64,000 nt of DNA from Paraburkholderia sp. SOS3 (GTDB taxonomy: Bacteria > Pseudomonadota > Gammaproteobacteria > Burkholderiales > Burkholderiaceae): assembly GCF_001922345.1 (NCBI RefSeq), contig NZ_CP018811.1:372001-436000 (forward strand). The letters are read 5' to 3'. Of this stretch, positions 1 to 8,789 are shown piece after piece (the first letter of the stretch is position 1; the number at the start of each line of letters is the position of its first letter). The notes below the pieces were generated by a model. It did not search any database. It was not told the DNA's origin and saw only the letters and a list, made by a program, of their open reading frames with translations. Position numbers and translations under genes: made by a program.

Positions 1-992
1 CCAATTGAGTCGGTGTCCGTACCCAACGTGTTGACGATCTCGAACAGGATTTCGTCAGGCTTTCGATCGTTCAGGAGGATAGACATCGCCGACGCAGCCA
101 CCGCTGTCGCAGTACCGGACCCACGAGTCGAAGCATCGTCGAGCTTGAGGAGTTCCACTAGTTCGGCATACGGAGCGAGCGGAGCGCGTGACACCCAAGT
201 GGTTGCCTGATCCACCTGTCGTTCGAGTTCGCGCACGACATCTTTATAGCCTTCGTCGACGGACTGTTTAGCTTCGTCCTCCCACCTAGGTAGCCAGAAA
301 TCCCTTAGATAGTTGTCTCGTCGAATGGTGGACGGAATATATCCAACGCACTCCACTGCCTCCGCGAGATCACTTGCGGAAAGCGGCGAGAGCCGAGTCA
401 TTGCACGTCCTAGGCAAGCCGCATGAAATACCGCTCCAGCGACGGCTCTCGGATGACCATGGGTGCATATTGCGTTCTTGACGACTTCTGCCAGATAGCT
501 CGACGGAACTAAGGGCGATCGCGATGCCCAAACATGGGGCTGTATGCGCATAGCTGCGCCGTTACCACCACTCGTAACGTAGCTCAGCCCCTTTTCTTCA
601 TAGAAGTTTGCGAACCATTGCGTGTCACGCCGAGCGAGGTTGCTGGCCGCCGTCGTGGTAGCTCTGCCCGCACCGAGCGCATACGACAACCAGACGGGCA
701 ACTCCACCTTGGAGAATGCCTCGACGTCAAAGTGTCCGTCGCCTTGGATCGCTCTCGCTGTCGCTAACCTCAACTGAGTGTCATCCGAGTACGCACCCAC
801 CGGCAAGGGCGCCTCAATCCCGAAGCGGCCGCCAATGCGTCGCTTCCACGGACGCAAATTCATCACTGTATCCACACCGGTACGCCTGCGGACTAGGGAG
901 CGATCGGCAAGTTCCGTCATGAAACCTAACGCGTCGCCGTAAGCGGCCCATAGGGCCGAGCACTGAATAGCTTCTATGATTTTGTCGGTCAT
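1..992 (-). CDS. ADP-ribosylglycohydrolase (ARH/DraG family), 3' end beyond the window
   Basis: I translated this frame directly: it stays open for 330 codons from the ATG at 992 to the window edge. The family removes ADP-ribose from modified macromolecules using a two-metal centre. Visible hallmarks are GDALGF (about residues 19-24), the metal-binding GAYSDDTQ (about 66-73), GGNGAAMRI in the middle and GTDTDSIG (about 322-329) at the very edge, so nearly the whole catalytic core is present. The start codon overlaps the stop of the DarT-like gene by four bases (ATGA), which implies translational coupling. By analogy with DraT/DraG and with ARH-type immunity proteins such as Tri1, it is probably the reversing enzyme or antitoxin for the upstream transferase. 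The pairing role is inference; the family call is firm. Confidence 0.85.
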   Translation of the reverse strand, partial: MTDKIIEAIQCSALWAAYGDALGFMTELADRSLVRRRTGVDTVMNLRPWKRRIGGRFGIEAPLPVGAYSDDTQLRLATARAIQGDGHFDVEAFSKVELPVWLSYALGAGRATTTAASNLARRDTQWFANFYEEKGLSYVTSGGNGAAMRIQPHVWASRSPLVPSSYLAEVVKNAICTHGHPRAVAGAVFHAACLGRAMTRLSPLSASDLAEAVECVGYIPSTIRRDNYLRDFWLPRWEDEAKQSVDEGYKDVVRELERQVDQATTWVSRAPLAPYAELVELLKLDDASTRGSGTATAVAASAMSILLNDRKPDEILFEIVNTLGTDTDSI

Positions 993-1627
993 GACGGCTG
1001 TTGAACAGCAATAAACTTGCTTGGGTCGAGAATCACAAGCAGATTGGGCTCGCCTACGGCGGCGAGAATCGCGTGCACCACGTTCTCCTCATCCTCTGTT
1101 CGGACGTAGATCGCCTTGAGATATTCTATCGACACCGCGCCAGGATAAAGCACTTCCGCTTGTGGACAGGTTGTCCACCCCATAGGGTGCGTCAGAGTGC
1201 GGCGAATCCGCTGTGAATAGCGCGCGGGGACCTCATCGGCGAACATCGCGTCGAATGCAGTCAGATCATCGCCGCGCCTGCACGCTGGATAGATGTTGTT
1301 CGTGGTCGTGAAATGAACACCGTTGTGTGTCATCAGGGCCGCGTCGAAGGAAAGGAGCACCCAGAAAACGTCGTTGTGCCATGCCTCAGATTGCTCGAAA
1401 AACGTATGATTGATCCTGCTTATCGAAAGGTTGACGTGATCGAGCCAAGCTGTGTCACGCCTAAACTTCGAATTTACCCGCAGGATGTACTCCAGGGTGA
1501 GTTCATCGCTAAGAGCTGATCTGGGGAGCAACTTCCCCGTCGACACGATTCCAATAAGACCCACGTTCGTCGTGAAGTGCACGAGGTCGGTGATCCCACG
1601 AGCTGCGATTCGGTCGGCAACTGTCAT
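989..1627 (-). CDS. DarT-family ADP-ribosyltransferase (DUF4433), putative toxin
   Basis: This 212-aa protein has the size and layout of DarT enzymes, which ADP-ribosylate DNA bases using NAD+. The N-terminal LVHFTTNVGLIGIVSTGKLL (residues 15-34) matches the conserved NAD-binding HFT start with the following 'Il..G.L' segment. VNLSIS at 65-70 fits the conserved strand after the ARTT region, and QAEVLYPG (157-163, with Glu158) fits the catalytic glutamate strand. The aromatic-rich VPFYF-type segment of the best-studied DarT2 group is replaced by VNLSISRINHTFF, so it may belong to another subgroup with another target. Its start overlaps the helicase stop, and its stop overlaps the ARH start, each by ATGA. 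The substrate (DNA, RNA or protein) cannot be read from the sequence. Confidence 0.75.
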   Translation of the reverse strand: MTVADRIAARGITDLVHFTTNVGLIGIVSTGKLLPRSALSDELTLEYILRVNSKFRRDTAWLDHVNLSISRINHTFFEQSEAWHNDVFWVLLSFDAALMTHNGVHFTTTNNIYPACRRGDDLTAFDAMFADEVPARYSQRIRRTLTHPMGWTTCPQAEVLYPGAVSIEYLKAIYVRTEDEENVVHAILAAVGEPNLLVILDPSKFIAVQQPS

Positions 1628-3051
1628 ACTTTTTTCAGGGTGAATGTGCCCTGCTTCATAAGCTCAACAAGCTTCGGCCGGTTATCGGCTTTGTAGCCGA
1701 TCGTCACCGTCTTTCGCGCACGCGTGATGCCCATTGCTACAAGCCGGCGCGCGCGTAGATACTCCTCATCCTCATCTTCTTGGCCGTGCGAGAAGCATTC
1801 ATCGCTCAGTCCAAGCATAAAGACGTGATCGAACTCTAGCCCTTTCACCGAATGTATCGTGGACAGGGCAATGGCCTCGTCGCCGGGCGGCCATTCGTTC
1901 ACTCGCGTCAGCTCGGCGAAGTCGAGCCCTGCGCCTTCAAGTGCTCCCCGAAGGTAGTCGAACCATCCGCCACCCTTTGCGTGCAAGAAGCCAACGGTCT
2001 CAGTGGCCAGATCGACCTCTGCATCAATGTACGCCAATGCCTGCGTGACTTGGGCACTGTAACGCCCTTCGAGGACGACCGGCAGCCGGCCATTCGCTGT
2101 AGCCTCCGTCGAAGACGGCAGCGTACCGTCTTCGTCGAGCCTCGTCCCGTGCAGCAATTGCGCCGCGAACACCGCAATCTCTTTTGAGTTGCGGTAGTTG
2201 CGACCGAGTGTCACAACGTTCTCCGGCCGAATTTCTAGTCCGACCTCGCGCCACGTAAAGCCCCGTGAGTAGATTCGCTGTGCCGTATCGAGGACGAACG
2301 CAGCATATGACGGCTGCGCGAGTTGACGGATGACCGCTCGAAGCTGGTTCGCAGAGAAGTCCTGCGTCTCGTCCGCGATAAGAATGTCGATAGATTCCGG
2401 CTCTTCCTCGCAGAGCATCAGTGCAACGTCGTTCCAATCAAGTCGCCGGGTAGACTTTTTGTAGCTGACGTACGGGGCGATCACGTCGTTCAAAATCTGC
2501 AGCCGCAGCTTCTCGTCAACTCGTGGTGCCGCGCCACGCCCTGTTCGATCAGCCTTGACATAGTCGGCGAGACTATCCGCCGGAAACCGACCCAGCAGGT
2601 ACTGAACTTCCCCTGCGAGGAAAGAGGGATCAAGTTTAATCCCAGCCTTCAAAGCAGCGCGCACAACCCATGAAGCCTGGTCGCCATCGTTGATAACGTT
2701 GCTAGGATTGATCTTCGGCAACCTGTTCAATGCGTACTTCGACAAGGTCGTTACGGTCACATCCACGTCAGCTTCGCTGCCGCCCGCCGCGACCACCACA
2801 TCATTCACGAATGCGGTAATGTAGGCCGCCAGTGTACGGTTGAACGTGAAGACGACAGCCCTGATCGGGGTATCGCGCTTCGATCGCTTCTTTTCTGAGA
2901 GGAGATACCCTAGCGCCATGCGTAGCATCAACATGGCGTGGGTGGTCTTGCCGCTGCCGGCCGCGCCTCGGACGATCCGGATTCCAGGCTTGGCCGACAG
3001 GATGAGCCTGAGCTGTTCAGGCGTCGGTTTTAGTACGGATAATGGTCTCAT
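1624..3051 (-). CDS. Compact UvrD-like superfamily 1 helicase
   Basis: The 475-aa protein carries a full set of SF1A motifs: Q motif LKPTPEQLRLI, Walker A GAAGSGKTTH (29-38), motif Ia VFTFNRTL, motif II IADETQDF, motif IV LGRNYRNSKEI, motif V LSTIHSVKGLEFDHV and motif VI GITRARKTVTIGY. It is much shorter than UvrD/Rep (about 700 aa), so the 1B/2B accessory subdomains must be small or missing. The frame is open back to 3180, but the ATG at 3051 is preferred because the fold starts there and a GAGAG-type ribosome site precedes it. It is the first gene of a tight three-gene unit with the DarT-like transferase and the ARH. It may sense or expose nucleic acid for modification; that role is inferred from context only. 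Confidence 0.85.
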   Translation of the reverse strand: MRPLSVLKPTPEQLRLILSAKPGIRIVRGAAGSGKTTHAMLMLRMALGYLLSEKKRSKRDTPIRAVVFTFNRTLAAYITAFVNDVVVAAGGSEADVDVTVTTLSKYALNRLPKINPSNVINDGDQASWVVRAALKAGIKLDPSFLAGEVQYLLGRFPADSLADYVKADRTGRGAAPRVDEKLRLQILNDVIAPYVSYKKSTRRLDWNDVALMLCEEEPESIDILIADETQDFSANQLRAVIRQLAQPSYAAFVLDTAQRIYSRGFTWREVGLEIRPENVVTLGRNYRNSKEIAVFAAQLLHGTRLDEDGTLPSSTEATANGRLPVVLEGRYSAQVTQALAYIDAEVDLATETVGFLHAKGGGWFDYLRGALEGAGLDFAELTRVNEWPPGDEAIALSTIHSVKGLEFDHVFMLGLSDECFSHGQEDEDEEYLRARRLVAMGITRARKTVTIGYKADNRPKLVELMKQGTFTLKKV

Positions 3052-3218
3052 TGGTCTCTCGCTTTTTGTGATTCTGTCCTGCGAGCTGGAATTGTAAGGC
3101 CAATCGTCCAGACGCCTGAAAAGCCAAGTGCGGCGGGCTACGGGCAGCGGAGCAAAGTTGGGGGGCAGCTTTGGGGGCATCTCCGCGTTCTCGTTCGGGA
3201 GGCGGTTACCTGTATTGC

Positions 3219-3237
3219 GGTCGGGAGTTCGATCCTC
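3219..3237 (+). repeat. Second copy of a tRNA T-arm segment (att-like)
   Basis: The 19 bases GGTCGGGAGTTCGATCCTC are identical to 4464-4482 inside the tRNA-Ala remnant. The two copies flank the integrase gene. This could be a residual or secondary attachment core left by an earlier integration. Flanking bases diverge at once on both sides, so it is not a second longer tRNA copy. Confidence 0.5.
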
Positions 3238-3305
3238 GCGTTGAATCGGCCGATAAGTCCGCTGGAACTATTGGGTGGTGCTCGACTGATGCCAAGGGTC
3301 GACTT

Positions 3306-4364
3306 CTAATCAAGTTTTTTGGCGAGGTCTTCGGCTTTGGGGTGGTAATACCGCATCAGCATCTTCGTGTCGCGATGGCCTGTAATTTTCGCCAGCTCAT
3401 GGAGGGGAAATTTCTCGGCAAGCCGAGAAGTGGCCTCATGCCGCAAGTCGTGAAAACATAAGTCGATCAGAAATTGGGGGTCGGGCGGCACGCCATTGTT
3501 GGCGCAATCCCCCTCATAAGTCTTACGTGCTCGTGCGACCGCTCTTTCGAAGGCCCGGGTCACTGCGTCGGCGCGAAGAGGGAAAAACAATTCACGCCCA
3601 TCTTTGCTTAGCTCTTCAAAGACGGCAACCGCTTTGCTCGAGAGCGGAACGTCTCGCGCAGTGCCATTCTTCGTCATGGCGAGCCGAGCAACGCGCTTTG
3701 TTAAGTCAACTTGTGCTGGGCCGAGCGAGATCATCTCACTTCGTCGCATCGCTGTTTCGACTGCAATGTCGATGAGTGCTGGCAAGTAAGCAGACGCGGA
3801 CGCTGCCTTTACGTAAGCAAGTTCGTCGGTCGACGTGCCCCTTTGTGTGTCTGGTTCGATGTTGGAAATTCGGCGGATGCGCTCATTCTTCACTGTCGGC
3901 TTGCGAACTAGCTCGACCGGGTTGGAAAGGCTTTCCAGTCCCCACTCCTTCCGCGCAATCGTGAATAGATGTGAAATGACCGCGAGGCGGCGTACAACGG
4001 TTGCGGGACTGTGCGTCTCGCACCATTCGTCGCGCAACTTCGCGATGTCGGCACGCCTTACTCCAGCGAGCGATCGCTTGGCCAGCCATGAGTCCCGCAA
4101 CATGCGAATGATTGATTTCTCCTGTACTGCGCCCCGCTTGTTCGACGCAATCTCGCGCTCATAGCGGTCGAGTGCCTCTGTGAATGTCGTGCTTTCAGCC
4201 TCCGTGCTGCTGACGAAGCGACCGCGGTCCATCTCTCGTTCGATGGCACGTGCCCATTTCTCTGCATCAGCCCGGGTGTCAAACGTTTTTGACTGTTGGG
4301 GGTAGCCTTTCCGGCGTATCTTTGCTTGCCACTGAAGATCGCCGCGCTTGGTGAACGTTGCCAT
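3306..4364 (-). CDS. Tyrosine recombinase (phage/island integrase)
   Basis: The 352-aa protein is a site-specific integrase. The N-terminal part (MATFTKRGDLQWQAKIRRKG, then FDTRADAEKWARAIE) is the arm-binding domain of island integrases. The catalytic domain shows all key residues: Arg in AVETAMRRSE, HDLRH, GHRDTKML and the nucleophile Tyr in LMRYYHPKAED close to the C-terminus. The ATG at 4364 gives the usual N-terminus; the frame runs upstream to 4400 without conserved sequence. It lies about 85 bases from the tRNA-Ala remnant, the expected position for a tRNA-targeting integrase, and probably mobilised the defence genes to its left. It looks intact. Confidence 0.93.
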   Translation of the reverse strand: MATFTKRGDLQWQAKIRRKGYPQQSKTFDTRADAEKWARAIEREMDRGRFVSSTEAESTTFTEALDRYEREIASNKRGAVQEKSIIRMLRDSWLAKRSLAGVRRADIAKLRDEWCETHSPATVVRRLAVISHLFTIARKEWGLESLSNPVELVRKPTVKNERIRRISNIEPDTQRGTSTDELAYVKAASASAYLPALIDIAVETAMRRSEMISLGPAQVDLTKRVARLAMTKNGTARDVPLSSKAVAVFEELSKDGRELFFPLRADAVTRAFERAVARARKTYEGDCANNGVPPDPQFLIDLCFHDLRHEATSRLAEKFPLHELAKITGHRDTKMLMRYYHPKAEDLAKKLD

Positions 4365-4449
4365 GGTCGCTGGGAGTGGATTGTCCCGCCAGTGTCCCAA
4401 AAATTCGAATATGGGTCAACAAGCCTTTAACACAGCGTGCGGCCTTCTG

Positions 4450-4495
4450 ATTCGCAATGCGAAGGTCGGGAGTTCGATCCTCCTCCGCTCCACCA
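4450..4495 (+). tRNA. 3' fragment of tRNA-Ala(CGC): attachment-site scar
   Basis: The segment reads as a tRNA from the anticodon loop onward: loop TTCGCAA (anticodon CGC), stem strand TGCGA, variable AGGTC, T-arm GGGAG-TTCGATC-CTCCT, acceptor CCGCTCC, discriminator A and CCA. The acceptor strand puts U at position 70 and A at 73, which fits alanine identity (G3:U70). The bases upstream do not rebuild the 5' anticodon stem, D-arm or acceptor, so the gene is a 3' half only. This is typical of the duplicated attachment core left when an island integrates into a tRNA gene. The intact tRNA is not in this window. Confidence 0.75.
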
Positions 4496-4504
4496 GAGAA
4501 TTCC

Positions 4505-4537
4505 AAGGGTTACAGGTGATTTGCCTGTAACCCTTTT
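4505..4537 (+). terminator. Rho-independent terminator after the tRNA scar
   Basis: A perfect 12-bp stem (4505-4516 pairing with 4524-4535) with a 7-base loop runs into a short T-rich tail. It sits 10 bases after the CCA of the tRNA remnant and was probably the tRNA terminator, which suggests that the piece carried over extends past the tRNA. Confidence 0.7.
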
Positions 4538-4540
4538 CAT

Positions 4541-4970
4541 TTACGGGTGCTGTGTAACCAGCATGTAACCGGACTCGATCCGTCTGGAACCATCTCGATC
4601 TGCCCCTCTCAGCGGGCGGAGGGCGCCGGCGAGGGCGGGGGTGCCAACCCTGCGATGGCTTTGGTCAAAGTCATCGGCAATCCTGCGCGCCCAGTCCCGC
4701 CACTGCTCATAACCGTCTGTCACATAGCTTCCAGCCGATCGACGGTTGTCTAGGACGGAAAAGGTAGGCACGGATTAGCTCCGCTCGATGCCAGTCCTCG
4801 ACTTCAGAAACAAGTGCTAGACGGCGGCGCGCTTCCTCGTCGGCCTTTTGCTGGATTTCTCGGTCCTTCACGTTCTGTTCGCGCCTCCTGTGCTCCGTCT
4901 CCTCGGTATCCCGCTTTCGTTGTGCTCGTTCAGCAACATTCGCTAGTGACCTTTTGGTGCTAATGGATGA
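4541..4970 (-). pseudogene. Frameshifted relic of a conserved hypothetical gene (C-terminal part)
   Basis: Two minus-strand frames join into one plausible C-terminus. The first gives a charged coiled-coil stretch ending EARRRLALVSEVEDWHRAEL then IRAYL near 4761. The second, shifted frame continues SVLDNRRSAG, YEQWRDWARRIADDFDQ. The break is at the run CCTACCTTTTCC. This 'W-rAe-IRaYl ... W-WA...AD-fD' pattern resembles the tail of hypothetical proteins common on mobile elements. I do not know the function. The N-terminal limit is unclear and no intact start is visible, so I treat it as a dead remnant. Confidence 0.45.
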
Positions 4971-5136
4971 CTGCAGCCAGAATCTCCTTAAGTTGGCGGG
5001 AAAAGCGCTGAATCTACCGAAGTAGATGTTGAGATACCGATATAATTCAACGATTCTGGGGGAAGTCCGCCCGTCGCCGGCCAGTCTTGACAGCGATGGC
5101 TGTCCCCCATCACGAGCAAAGTCAAAAGTTGCACAT

Positions 5137-6807
5137 ATGGCCAACAACAACGAAGTCGCTTACACGGACACGCTTTGGAAATCGGCTGACGCCTTGCGCG
5201 GTCAAGTTGACGCCGCCGAGTACAAGCATGTCGTGCTTGGACTCCTGTTTCTCAAATATATCTCCGACTCTTTTGAGGCACGGCGCGAAGACCTCAAGGC
5301 CGAGCTGACGGCCGACGGAATCACGGGGGCTCAACAGGAGACGTTGCTCGAGAGCCGCGATGAATACACGGCTGAGCGCGTGTTTTGGGTGCCCCCGGAG
5401 GCACGCTGGGCTAGCCTTCAGAACCAAGCCGCCCGCCCGGACATCGCAACGCTTATCGACGACGCAATTCTTGTTATCGAACGCGATAACCCGAACCTTA
5501 AGAACAAGCTTCCACGCGACTATGCTCGCCGCGGGATCGAGCCGATCAAACTCAAGGGACTGATCGAACTCATCGCGGACATAGGCTTTAAGGGTGATCG
5601 CGCGAAGGCGCGTGACACCCTCGGCCGGGTATATGAATACTTTCTCGGGAAGTTCGCTCAGGCCGAGGGTAAGCTGGGTGGTGAATTTTTCACGCCACGC
5701 AGCGTTGTCCGGGTGCTCGTAGAAATGATCGAACCCTACGAGGGGCGGGTCTACGATCCTTGCTGCGGCTCAGGCGGTATGTTTGTGCAATCCGAAAGCT
5801 TCGTTGAAGCACATGGTGGCAACAAAACCGCCCTTTCCATTTTTGGTCAAGAATCGAATCCGACGACATGGCGGCTGGCCCACATGAACCTCGCCATTCG
5901 TTCAATTGAGGCCAACCTCGGTCCCCAACCTGCCGATACCTTTCTGCGAGATCTCCACCCGGATCTGAAGGCTGATTACATCCTTTCCAATCCGCCTTTC
6001 AACGTATCCGATTGGTCTGCCAAGCTACTACAGGACGACGTGCGCTGGCGCTACGGCGTACCGCCGGCAGGCAATGCGAACTACGCGTGGATTCAGCATT
6101 TTATTCATCATATTGCGCCGCCCAATGGACATGGTGGAGGCGTTGCCGGTTTCGTCATGGCCAACGGCTCGCTTTCCAGCAATATCGGTGGCGAAGGCGA
6201 AATCCGGCAGCGTATCGTTGAGGCGGACTTAGTAGATTGTATCGTTGCCTTACCTGGCCAATTGTTTTTTACAACTGGTATTCCCGTGTGTCTCTGGTTC
6301 GTGACCCGTGATAAGACCGGTCGGAATCTCAAATACGGTGGCCGTGATCGCAAGGGCGAAACGCTGTTTATTGACGCTCGTAAGCTGGGCACGTTGCAGT
6401 CCAAGACGCTGCGGGTGCTTAGTGGCTGCGAGGATGGGGAAACAACGTTGCCTGGTGGCTCGGGGGATCCTAATCGGGACACGGATATCGGCCGCATTGT
6501 TTACGCTTTCCGTCAATGGCGCGGTGAGCCGAAGCCTGATTGGTGGGGCGACGAGACCCACGGCCCGTGGAACTATCGAGACGTCCCTGGTTTCTGCAAG
6601 GCTGCCAACTTGGAGGACATTAAGAAGCACGGCTTCGTCCTGTCCCCGGGGCGCTATGTTGGTGCGGAGGCGCAAGAAGAGGATAGTGAGCCGTTTGTGG
6701 AGAAATACCCGCGACTACTTGCAGAACTGGAGGAGTGTTTCGCCGAAGGGGAAAGGTTGACAGCGGTAGTGCGTGAAACGCTGGGGAGATTGCGGGATGG
6801 CGAGTGA
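5137..6807 (+). CDS. hsdM: Type I restriction-modification methyltransferase subunit HsdM
   Basis: The 556-aa protein is an N6-adenine methyltransferase subunit. [20 protein letters not shown] starts the helical HsdM N-domain. The SAM-binding motif is [11 protein letters not shown] and the catalytic motif is NPPF (in YILSNPPFN), with [14 protein letters not shown] just before them. The frame extends upstream to 5026, but the ATG at 5137 gives the normal family N-terminus. It is the first gene of hsdM-hsdS-abi-hsdR, with all genes overlapping or touching. The protein forms an M2S1 methylase with HsdS and the full restriction complex with HsdR. It looks complete and functional. Confidence 0.95.
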   Translation: MANNNEVAYTDTLWKSADALRGQVDAAEYKHVVLGLLFLKYISDSFEARREDLKAELTADGITGAQQETLLESRDEYTAERVFWVPPEARWASLQNQAARPDIATLIDDAILVIERDNPNLKNKLPRDYARRGIEPIKLKGLIELIADIGFKGDRAKARDTLGRVYEYFLGKFAQAEGKLGGEFFTPRSVVRVLVEMIEPYEGRVYDPCCGSGGMFVQSESFVEAHGGNKTALSIFGQESNPTTWRLAHMNLAIRSIEANLGPQPADTFLRDLHPDLKADYILSNPPFNVSDWSAKLLQDDVRWRYGVPPAGNANYAWIQHFIHHIAPPNGHGGGVAGFVMANGSLSSNIGGEGEIRQRIVEADLVDCIVALPGQLFFTTGIPVCLWFVTRDKTGRNLKYGGRDRKGETLFIDARKLGTLQSKTLRVLSGCEDGETTLPGGSGDPNRDTDIGRIVYAFRQWRGEPKPDWWGDETHGPWNYRDVPGFCKAANLEDIKKHGFVLSPGRYVGAEAQEEDSEPFVEKYPRLLAELEECFAEGERLTAVVRETLGRLRDGE

Positions 6808-8074
6808 GAAAGTGGACAATTTTTTGAGCGATGTTTATGAATTTCGATCTGGATTATCAAAATCCGGATCTGAATTCGGTTCAGGGTATCCATTTCTCAC
6901 TTTTAAGGACGTTTTCTACAATTTGTTCGTTCCGGATGAGCTTGGCGATTTGGTCAACTCAACGGATGCGGAGCGTATCGCCTGCGATATCCGACGAGGG
7001 GACGTTTTCCTCACCCGAACAAGCGAAACAATGGACGAACTCGGTATGAGCTGCGTGGCTCTCCGAGACGTTCCGTTCGCGACATTTAATGGATTTTCGA
7101 AACGATTGCGGCCCAAACCGGGGAGCAATATCGTGCCGGAATATGCTGGCTACTTCTTTCGCGGCCCGCAATTTAGGCGTGATGTCACGGCAATGTCCTC
7201 TCTCTCTACGAGAGCGAGTTTGAACAATGACATGCTTTCTAGGCTGCGAATTTCGTTGCCAAGCATGGAAGTGCAAGCTGCTATTGGTAATGCACTGAAA
7301 AATCTCGATGACAAAGTTGCTCATAACCGGAGGATTACGCGCTTATTGGATTATTTCGCTCGAGCGATTTTTCGTGCTTGGTTTGTCGACTTTGAGCCAG
7401 TAAAAATCAAGGCTGCCGGCGGAAATTCGTTTCCTTCCATGCCGCCATCCGTCTTCGATGCGCTCTCAACTCGCCTCATTGATTCGGAATTTGGACCGGT
7501 ACCGGAAGGGTGGGAAGCGAAGCCTTTGAACCAAGTGGCCCACCTTACGATGGGGCAGTCACCATCTTCTGAGTTTTATAACTTGGATGGTGATGGATTG
7601 CCGTTCCATCAAGGCGTTTCAGATTACGGATTTCGCTTTCCGACACACCGTGTTTATTGCACGACTGACGGAAGACTTGCAGAACCACGTGACATTCTTC
7701 TTTCTGTACGTGCGCCTGTGGGGCGTATCAACGTCGCGGATCGCCGTCTTGTCCTTGGCCGTGGTTTGGCGGGCTTGCGGCATCGCAATGCTCATCAGAC
7801 GTTCTTGTTTTATCAGCTCGCACATGTTTTTGCGGAAGAAGATGCGATTGGAGATGGAACGATTTTTAAATCTGTTACGAAGCAATTTCTCTCCAATATG
7901 CCGTTCCTTGTGCCCACTGAAAATATCGAGAAGGCATTTGAGGACCTGGTGCGACCATTTGACGAATTGGTCGCGACCAAGGAGGCGGAAACTTGTAATC
8001 TTTTGATTCTTCGTGATTATCTGCTGCCCCGACTTTTGAATGGAAATGTGCGTGTAGAGGCTGCTCATGGCTGA
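6797..8074 (+). CDS. hsdS: Type I restriction-modification specificity subunit HsdS
   Basis: The 425-aa protein has the duplicated HsdS layout. Target-recognition domain 1 covers about residues 1-150. A conserved helical spacer follows ([20 protein letters not shown] ... [19 protein letters not shown]). Domain 2 begins near [19 protein letters not shown], with a second helical repeat near the end ([20 protein letters not shown]). ATG 6797 is preceded by GGGAG and overlaps hsdM by 11 bases; an ATG at 6773 is also in frame. The target-domain DNA is more AT-rich than hsdM, as expected for exchangeable specificity cassettes. The recognised sequence cannot be predicted by eye. Confidence 0.93.
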   Translation: MASEKVDNFLSDVYEFRSGLSKSGSEFGSGYPFLTFKDVFYNLFVPDELGDLVNSTDAERIACDIRRGDVFLTRTSETMDELGMSCVALRDVPFATFNGFSKRLRPKPGSNIVPEYAGYFFRGPQFRRDVTAMSSLSTRASLNNDMLSRLRISLPSMEVQAAIGNALKNLDDKVAHNRRITRLLDYFARAIFRAWFVDFEPVKIKAAGGNSFPSMPPSVFDALSTRLIDSEFGPVPEGWEAKPLNQVAHLTMGQSPSSEFYNLDGDGLPFHQGVSDYGFRFPTHRVYCTTDGRLAEPRDILLSVRAPVGRINVADRRLVLGRGLAGLRHRNAHQTFLFYQLAHVFAEEDAIGDGTIFKSVTKQFLSNMPFLVPTENIEKAFEDLVRPFDELVATKEAETCNLLILRDYLLPRLLNGNVRVEAAHG

Positions 8075-8789
8075 TTCCATTACGGCACATTTTCGCTTTC
8101 AGATGACCGGGGCTCGTGCTGCTTTGGCAGAAGGCCCGATCGCAGAGGCGATTGAGCAGCAGATCACAGCGATCGAGAACACGTTGGAGAGCGTACCCGA
8201 CTTTGCATTTGATCTCTCCAAAACACTAGTGGAGTCGGTTTGTAAGACTGTCCTCGCGGACATCGGTCAGCCGGCCGATCCTAACTGGGACGCGCCGAAG
8301 TTGTTACGCGAGACAACGAATCGGCTATCCCTTCTTCCGCGCAACCATCCAGATCCGCAAAAAGCGCGCGAGTCAGTAGAAAAGACCATTCGTGGACTGT
8401 TGCAAACCATCCAGGGGTTGTGCGAACTTCGAAACAACTACGGGCTGGCGTCGCATGGACGAGATACCTTTACTGCTCGACTTGACTTGCGGCAAGCCAC
8501 ACTTGCTGCCCAGGCCGCTGACACTATCGTCTCGTTTCTATACCGCATTCACCGGGATGCGCTGGTCCAAGCGCCCGGGGTACGTGTGTACTACGAGGAT
8601 CACACGGACTTCAACGACGCCTTTGATCGTACTTATGAAGTTGTCAAATTCGGCGAGCTGGAGCTGCTGCCGAGTCGTGTGCTGTTCCATGCTGACCGTG
8701 AAGCATACAAGACGGCATTGAACGAATTTCTTGAGCGTGAAGGAATGAACGGCGGGGACGATGCCAACGCAAATGGGGCATTGGAATGA
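8067..8789 (+). CDS. Abortive-infection-like protein (Abi_C domain) inside the hsd operon
   Basis: The 240-aa protein overlaps hsdS by 8 bases and hsdR by 4 bases. Its middle, FDLSKTLVESVCKTVLADIG ... LCELRNNYGLASHGRDTFTA, has the pattern of the C-terminal domain of abortive-infection proteins (Abi_C): a helical segment ending in an R-N-x-x-G-x-A-x-H-G motif. Such genes are often found between hsdS and hsdR. The role is probably an auxiliary phage-defence or control factor for the restriction complex; the biochemical activity is not known to me. Confidence 0.75.
   Translation: MADSITAHFRFQMTGARAALAEGPIAEAIEQQITAIENTLESVPDFAFDLSKTLVESVCKTVLADIGQPADPNWDAPKLLRETTNRLSLLPRNHPDPQKARESVEKTIRGLLQTIQGLCELRNNYGLASHGRDTFTARLDLRQATLAAQAADTIVSFLYRIHRDALVQAPGVRVYYEDHTDFNDAFDRTYEVVKFGELELLPSRVLFHADREAYKTALNEFLEREGMNGGDDANANGALE

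Noticed and set aside
814..1011. Minus-strand frame of 65 codons overlapping the ARH start
   Set aside because: It is out of frame with the ARH gene, which runs through it with family motifs and an ATGA-coupled start.
4415..4495. A complete tRNA gene beside the integrase
   Set aside because: The bases upstream do not form a D-arm or the 5' acceptor strand (a GGGGCGG-like start is missing), so only the 3' half is present.
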